Shown in pieces: positions 58,401 to 64,000 of a stretch of 64,000 bases of DNA. A model generated the notes under the pieces. It saw only the letters and a program-made list of their open reading frames with translations. It was not told the DNA's origin and searched no databases. Numbering within the stretch: the stretch's first letter is position 1; each line of letters begins with the position of its first letter. The DNA comes from Bugulina stolonifera. Lineage: Eukaryota > Bryozoa > Gymnolaemata > Cheilostomatida > Bugulidae. The stretch covers positions 14,522,158 through 14,586,157 of the forward strand of contig OW285195.1 of assembly GCA_935421135.1 (NCBI GenBank). Reading direction: 5' to 3'. A program made the position numbers and the translations under genes.

Positions 58401-59452
58401 AATTATTAATATATCATGGTTTTAGTTCTGCCTATACAATCATATTCATTTATCTGAGCAAAATCTTGATGAATTACAGCTTTTCTTTGGTCCCCCTAGC
58501 TAGAGACAAACTCAAACTGTTTAGCGATGTCATCGTTTATAGCCTCACCCAGCTATTTATATACAACGTACATTCCATGTCATGCAAGAGTTAATCTGCT
58601 TGTTGGGCTAAAGGTCATACTTGAAGAAAAGGAAACAAAGTAAGCTTCTACTCTTGTTTGTTGTTCTGAAAAGCTGAAACACTGCTGTTTATAGTCAGTA
58701 ACTGGTGTTTTTTTACTCTCAAACCTTTTAGCCAGATGTTATTTAATGTTAGAGGACAATAAAGTTCAATAAGATGACAAAAACAGATCTAAGATAAACC
58801 TGGCGATTGCAGTAATTTCATTAAAATAATTGAGTTTTTCAAGCAGGCAAATTTATATTGATAGTGATTGTTTTCCACACTTATACCTGTCTTGGGATAT
58901 GTCACCAAAATGACATCATCAGATCTAAAATCACCATATTCCATGCATGCCTCTGTTGTTTTCTCTGAGTGTACACATGCAGATAGGTTCAAGCCTCTGA
59001 GCTGAAAATACCCTATTATTCCATACTTCACTTTTAGAATGCCTGCAATAAGAAATGTTACGCTGGAATTGGTACTAATTAAATATGATGTCTTCCTCGG
59101 AGAAATGGATAGGCAAGCGTTTTGTTTGTAAGATACCGGAAAAGCAGGTTGAGTCTTTGTAAAGGCAAATTTGAAAATTATTACGAATTAATGAACAAGC
59201 CAAACTCTTTTGAACCCCAGAATTTTCTTACAAATATAGCAGTTCCAAGCTATATTCACAATTGAATTTTAAAGAGAATTTCTCCTCCTGGCTAAATATA
59301 AAGATTCTCTGGAGTTGGTCAGAGAATCTGGAGTGTATCTGCCTAGTCTATATACATGTACTCACCCAGGTTCACTTTCACTGCCTCTACGAGTGAAATA
59401 AAGTATATGACTACTAACACCATTGATTCTTCAACTCTTTAACTGACTCCAT
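55475..59452 (-). CDS. Cytosolic-type sulfotransferase 2, paralogue with a frameshifted first exon and duplicated exon 6
   Basis: Exons match ST1 one for one: 59366-59452, 58887-59042, 57839-57970, 57446-57564, 56951-57077, exon 6 in two versions (56738-56832 and 56522-56616), 55914-56055 and 55475-55590 (TGA at 55475-55477). The same VTYPKTG, THLPLDLLH and RNPKDTVCSFYPF motifs are intact. The ATG equivalent to ST1 (59450-59452) is followed by a one-base deletion that hits TAG after 12 codons. A second ATG (59421-59423), at the methionine equivalent to ST1 residue 11, is in the right frame and gives MVLVVIYFIS; from there, with one exon 6, the total is 945 bases, 314 codons plus stop. Using both exon 6 copies would shift the frame. 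Probably functional from the downstream ATG, but a pseudogene is possible. Confidence 0.82.
56522..56832 (-). repeat. Tandemly duplicated sulfotransferase exon 6
   Basis: Two near-identical 95-base exons (56522-56616 and 56738-56832), each with its own acceptor (CTGTAG or CTGCAG) and GTGAG donor, encode the HMEYMRRWFPYRNMKNLL or HMEYMKRWFPYRNMKNLL piece. The duplicated unit is about 215 bases and includes flanking intron with GCCTGGGGTCCAGGT. ST1 has one copy. Ninety-five is not a multiple of three, so only one can be used in a productive transcript. Confidence 0.85.
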
Positions 59453-59459
59453 CTTGTGT

Positions 59460-60220
59460 CTCACTACTCAGTGCTTCATCAGCAATCAATTAGTGCTGTT
59501 CATGTACCTGTAGCCGAACACTCAGGTACGTGTAGATATTTGGTAATGAATATGAAGTGCAAAAACACATTGCATATATGACAAGGAGTGATGCTGGAAC
59601 ATTGGGAATTTGTAATGTACTGGTACCGCCCTGCCCTATAAGCCGTGCACAGTTATTTTGCAATTCAGTGTTTCTGAATAGGTCATAATGATTCGACAAA
59701 AGATGTTACCTATTTTCTCACCTCTTTCTTGGAAGAAGCAAAGTGAAGGACAATATGCTACACATGTTAGTAAACAGGTAGGCTGTGATGAGACATGTCC
59801 TCATGTGATATTAGTAAACAGGTAAGCTGTAATGAGACATGTCCTACCTATTCTAACGCTGTAGAACCTCTCTAGATAGTTATGCAAACCTTAATACAAG
59901 TAGGATGTCTCTGTGTTTCATAGGAAGTGAATGATGGTAAAAAGCCATTTCAATGACGAGGTATATCTCTTCAGCATGAGGGAGCTTTCCAATCTGCTAA
60001 GATCAGCTGTCTATTATTAAGATAAGAATAGCACATGGTTGACAATAGGCAAACACAGCAGCCTGTGCCAGTTGTTAAATAAAATAAAAGTGTGAACAGT
60101 ACACAGGTTGTTGCGAAGTTGTGTTCTCCCGGTGTGGTGATAGGACAGGATAGAAATTCACAAGTTGAGCGGGGTCAAGGACAATAACCTGGCTTTAGTC
60201 GCACAAGACGCGTTATTAGT
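59460..60220. other. Non-coding upstream of ST2
   Basis: The first ~150 bases match the upstream region of ST1 (37330-37420). A short direct repeat AGTAAACAGGTA(G/A)GCTGT(G/A)ATGAGACATGTCCT occurs at 59770 and 59814. No gene. Confidence 0.5.
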
Positions 60221-60224
60221 TATA

Positions 60225-60537
60225 AAGGTGCAAACACACGAGAGCGTTTTGGGGCGAATTTGACGCTCGCAAATCGCCAGAGTGCCAACGCTCTCAAAAC
60301 GCTCAAGCTCAGCCTGCCGAAGTATTGAGACGATTCGCTCGACGCTGGTTGGCTGGCAAACGAAGTTAGTAAACATAAACACGTGAACTATCGCGTAGTG
60401 AATACATACCGGCATGTCATTGGCTAACGGGTAAATCGCCGTGCCCTTCGTTTGCCCCGTGTGTTTATCAAGGGCATAGCGTTTGACGCTTGCTCAGAAA
60501 ACGCTCGCCCCAAAACGCTCCCGTGTGTTTGCACCTT
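60225..60537. mobile_element. MITE with TA target duplication
   Basis: A 313 bp element flanked by TA (60223-60224, 60538-60539). It starts AAGGTGCAAACACACGAGAG and ends with the inverted CGTGTGTTTGCACCTT; the inverted match runs ~35 bases through GCGTTTTGGGGCGA. A TA duplication and short non-coding body fit a Tc1/mariner-derived MITE. It has several internal ACGCTC/GAGCGT half-sites. Confidence 0.8.
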
Positions 60538-60692
60538 TAGTGCCAGTGACAAATCTGTTGGGGACGGGCAACACCATGTATGACTGAAAACTTGCATGAC
60601 CTTGACCTTCTGAATGGATGGCAAACACATTCCGACTCCAACTCCGACTGCAACTCCGACTGCAACTAAGCTGCAGCTAGTTGCACGCAAAA

Positions 60693-61013
60693 GTTGCAGT
60701 TGGAGGTGCATTACCAACTCAGACTCCGACACATGCGTTTACACGGCTGAAACTCAATAAAAACTATCGGAGGGTGAAAAATTTTACAGTCAATAGAAAC
60801 ACGAGTGTGTCCAAATGCACGTTATTACTGCGATACCATTTCCATTTGTTGTTTCATTGGCTGTAGCTTTTGGCCACGCCCTCCGACCTGCCCTCCGACC
60901 TGTCGCTTCAACCCGGCACTGCTGCATCACTGCAACTCAGACTATTCAGACTCCTCAGACAGGTTGCATCAGACAAAATTGTAGCGAGAATTGCAGCAGG
61001 GTAACGCACCTTT
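60693..61013. mobile_element. Possible second MITE, diverged inverted ends
   Basis: GGAGGTGCATTACC on the left and GGTAACGCACCTTTAG on the right pair imperfectly, and CAACTCAGACT-like stretches occur near both ends. It adjoins a short (TCCGACTGCAAC) repeat at 60628-60665. The borders are not certain. Confidence 0.4.
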
Positions 61014-62029
61014 AGTTGGGAACATTGATTCATTCGAGTCAACCAGATGACTAGCTCTTTATTCTCAGTTACACTGAAGGAGTGAGCTTTGCTGTGTGCT
61101 AAGTTGAATAACTGCATGTCCATGTAGTTGTGGCCAGCACAGCTAAATTTATTGTCTTATTCTTAGCAACTGACATAGTTAAGCCAATAGCATGCTATGG
61201 AAAGAATGCAAATAATACAGAAAAACCAATAGTCACAGACCAAGCTGAAGAGGTCACAAATAACAGTTGCATTGTAATGTTTTCGTGCTTGAAACCACAC
61301 AGGTACCGATGATAGGAGTGTGAAAGCGCCTAGGAGTGGTCGACTAGACTTGTGCTTCCAGCATTAAATAAAGAGTGAACAGTATAGTAGCTTATTCACC
61401 TATGAGGTCATAGACCCGATGCTTATGCTCAGAAAGAGTGTGGAAAGAGTATGTTCGATCGAGCTTGAAGTGAGTTCTGGCTAGTGGTCCAATTGGACCA
61501 AGAGTTGGAACTACCTCGCTCAGAGAGAAGACTCTGTAAAGGTTGAGTTGGAAGATGTAACTTTATTGCAGTCTAATCATCTTCTGATTCATACAGCAAA
61601 AGGATCAAGGTTATATACTAAATGTGCTTCCAGTAGAAGTTTCGGTAAAAAGCCCAATAGAGTATCGGGAGGGACGATGTAGTATCGGCCCCAGAAATCG
61701 CGTAAGAATAAGGCAGCAAAAGGCCGAGGCCCGACCTTGAAAGGGTCGGCCATTATAAAAGATGCTTATAATAAGGAGGAACATACAATATGTAAAAACC
61801 AGCACATTCTGAAATGTAGACCTCCTTTATGGTAGGCTTACAACATAGAATAATACTTAATACATGAATGTTCCACTGGATTTCACAGTATAAACAATAA
61901 TAAACAAGTACAGACAAGTATAATTATAAGCAGATGCATCAATGCAAAAGATGTACATAGATATTGAAATGTTAGTGTGTGGCTATAGGATGCTGGCCAT
62001 ATCGGGCATGTCTGAAACGGTAAAGAGGC

Positions 62030-62300
62030 ATTTCGAAAAAGACAGTTCGAAACAGGACGTTTCACAACCGGACAGTTCTAAACCGGACAGTTCGAAACTG
62101 TGTAGATTACAATTAGAAGAACAAAACTCACAGATAATTAATTTTAGTTAATTAATTTAACTAATCAAATAAAAAAATAATATTAAAAATAAAAATTAGT
62201 TGAAGTCTGGTGGTTGAGGTTTGGGGTTAGGCGTTTCGAACTGTCTGGTGTTGAACTGTCCACTTTCGAAACGTCCTGTTTCGAACTGTCTTTTTCGAAC
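62030..62300. mobile_element. TTCGAA-rich fold-back MITE
   Basis: The left arm TTTCGAAAAAGACAGTTCGA and right arm TCGAACTGTCTTTTTCGAA are inverted copies, continued by GAAACAGGACGTTTC / GAAACGTCCTGTTTC. Each arm is built from repeated 13-mers of the type GGACAGTTCGAAA. A short AT-rich loop lies at 62110-62200. Confidence 0.8.
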
Positions 62301-62792
62301 AGTCGCACATTCGTCTGAAACACTACAGTATTATAGCATTTATGCTATGTTAAAATAAAACATGTTACTCTTGTCATATGATCAATCACTATATTTTATC
62401 AGATAACTTATTTCTATGCACATGGGCGTGGCTTGCAGCTAAGACATGAAATAATTAAAAACAACGCATTCGGCTTGTGAGACCAGGCAACTTTAACTCT
62501 AGTAGGCTTCATGCAAATTAAATTACTCTCAATGGTCTACTAGAGTTAGAGCATAGATATATTATATCTATGAGTTAGAGTATCAATGAAAAAATGAAAT
62601 TTTCCCAAAGGCCCCACGCCGATTTTCTTGAGTAATTTTCTCTCCAAGTTTACTATAAAAAGATTGTGTACTACATGTTCTACTACTGTATGAACTTTGA
62701 AGGTGTTGCAATTCTCAAGCAAAAAGTTAATTACACAATGTATTGGTTACATAATTCACAGCAACTATGTTACTACACACAGTGGCTGTGCA

Positions 62793-63564
62793 TTACGCTC
62801 GAGGGAAATCGACAAATGGAGTGTCAGGGTACTGAAATAAGTATATCTCATATTTATATATTTCTCTCAGTATATTAATATGTTCCTTATCAATGGTCAG
62901 ATACTGAGTCTGATATGACTTTGTAGCCATTTTCCGCTCCGTCTTCCGGATAGTTCTATTTCTAGCAATATCCATTTCCTTCTCGGCATTTTCTGATTGG
63001 CCATATTTCTTAAACATATATGCTCCTTCAACTTTCATATTCTCTGCTGCAACTAAAATTGAAGTTGGTAAATCGAGTTTTAACGCTATAATTAGGTCAC
63101 TGTATTAATTCATTATGCACTGTATATAGGTCATTATATAATGATATATTACTTACTAAACAGGTCAATGTGTGTTTTACTGTCACAAACTTCACACCTG
63201 TCTATAACTGGCGCCCAGTGGATATCACAAGCTCTATTTCTCTTCCATTGGTATATGACGCAATATTCTATAAATTCACTGTAAGTAAAATCACTCGATA
63301 TATTACATTGTAATATTATATTATATTCACCATAACAATTATTATACTCCTATTTAGAGTAGTGCCTCATGCACACATAATATATAGGCATATATTTATT
63401 TAACAGGAGTGCATTTAGACAAAGCACACAAAGATGAACCAATACTAGTTTCTTCCAGCTCTACACACAATGTATGTATGTATGTACAGTGTATGTATGT
63501 ATGTATGTACAGTGTATGTATGTATGTATGTACAGTGTATGTGTGTATGTATGTGTGCGTGCGC

Positions 63565-63602
<38 letters not shown>

Positions 63603-63962
63603 ATGCATGTATGTATGTATGTATTTAGCGTTTTAGTCTAGAATATTGTTACCTAAATGTCGGGAGAGCATCCCAGGTTCTTCCTTCACACATAGCTTTC
63701 TCCCACAAATTTGCTTTCCATCTCGTCTCAAACTTGTTTTTCCATGCACTAACCAGTCTGTGCCATGGATTTCTAGTCACAACAAACGTCTGCAAATCAG
63801 AACAACAAAATTGTGATTATATTAAAAACATGTATTGAGATAGCTTAGTTTGTAAAGAAACAAAGTTGCTGTTTTAGTTTTACTATAGTTGTTTGGGCTT
63901 CTTTCTTATGCTGCATGTACTTCGGTCGGTTGGGATATTCTCTTAGATGGTCAACTTGTAAC
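62793..63962 (-). CDS. Carbohydrate sulfotransferase-like gene 2, 3' part (continues past the window end)
   Basis: Paralogue of the CHST-like gene 1. Exons 63653-63789 (VVTRNPWHRLVSAW, 3'-phosphosulfate site), 63157-63278 (ending in the Cys-containing HW region) and 62793-63043 (ends DTPFVDFPRA then stop) have the same lengths as in gene 1: 137, 122 and 251 bases. A further exon starting at 63962, read LQVDHLREYPNRPK, is plausible with a GTACAT donor. The PAPS loop and anchor exons must lie beyond 64000. No stop or frameshift is seen in the visible part, so this copy may be the active one of the pair. Confidence 0.75.
63466..63632. repeat. GTAT / GTGC tetranucleotide microsatellite
   Basis: TATG runs broken by TACAGTG, then GCGTGCGTGCGT, then TATG again; lies next to the 3' border of CHST-like gene 2 exon 63653-63789. 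Confidence 0.92.
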
Positions 63963-64000
63963 CTGTAAAGAGTACTTGTATTACTGCACAATCACAGATT

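Larger units (their letters stand above)
54480..63850. repeat. Large tandem block, unit 2 (ST2 + CHST2)
   Basis: Second copy of the ST-CHST block. Between ST2 and CHST2 there are only ~3.3 kb of intergenic DNA, including block-specific MITEs at 60.2, 60.7 and 62.0 kb. The 61140-61270 stretch matches 45430-45560 of unit 1. The Polinton-like element is absent. Confidence 0.78.

Overview
The window is nuclear DNA from an animal. Genes are split into many short exons with GT/AG borders (often GTAAGT donors), introns are short (about 0.1 to 2 kb), DNA is AT-rich, and the families present (Fringe-type glycosyltransferase, CYP2-like cytochrome P450, cytosolic-type and carbohydrate sulfotransferases, a fibronectin-III membrane protein) are metazoan. 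The many lineage-specific tandem copies, MITEs and minisatellites suggest a marine invertebrate, possibly a non-bilaterian such as a sponge; that placement is a guess. Every recognised host gene lies on the minus strand. No prokaryotic feature is present.

Region 1 (1-21.6 kb) is a Fringe-like beta-1,3-N-acetylglucosaminyltransferase cluster. A ~7.4 kb block occurs twice in tandem (about 1577-8912 and 8914-16308). Each copy carries nine downstream exons encoding the catalytic body, but there are several different first exons (membrane anchor, stem, first conserved motif) ending in the same splice phase: 2299-2733, 8569-8898 (5'-truncated by the duplication), 9658-10092, 15965-16339, a dead one near 19515-19885, and 21175-21552. 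The exon lengths I derived close in frame (382 codons for the 16339 to 11331 gene).

Region 2 (21.6-33 kb) holds repeats, a complete seven-exon CYP2-like P450 (24900-28903, 496 codons) and part of a single-pass FN3 receptor-like gene (about 30.5-32.3 kb).

Region 3 (33-64 kb) is a second, larger tandem duplication: a block with a cytosolic-type sulfotransferase followed by a CHST-type sulfotransferase occurs at about 33.0-47.7 kb (ST1, CHST1) and 54.5-63.9 kb (ST2, CHST2). Between ST1 and CHST1 sits a 6,874 bp mobile element (37836-44709) with ~430 bp terminal inverted repeats starting AG and a near-perfect 6 bp target duplication, as in Polintons/Mavericks. It carries a decayed zinc-finger/protein-primed type B DNA polymerase gene on the plus strand and a spliced nuclear/OB-like gene on the minus strand, with a large GATG-rich inverted-repeat array between their divergent TATA boxes. 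No integrase, capsid or packaging gene was found in it. Block 2 lacks the element and so serves as an empty-site control. A broken Ty3/gypsy gag-protease fragment lies at 51.8-52.95 kb.

The rest is intron and intergenic DNA with MITEs, tRNA-derived SINE-like pieces and about ten minisatellites. All exon borders were read by eye from splice signals, frame continuity and family motifs; none was tested with transcripts or database searches.
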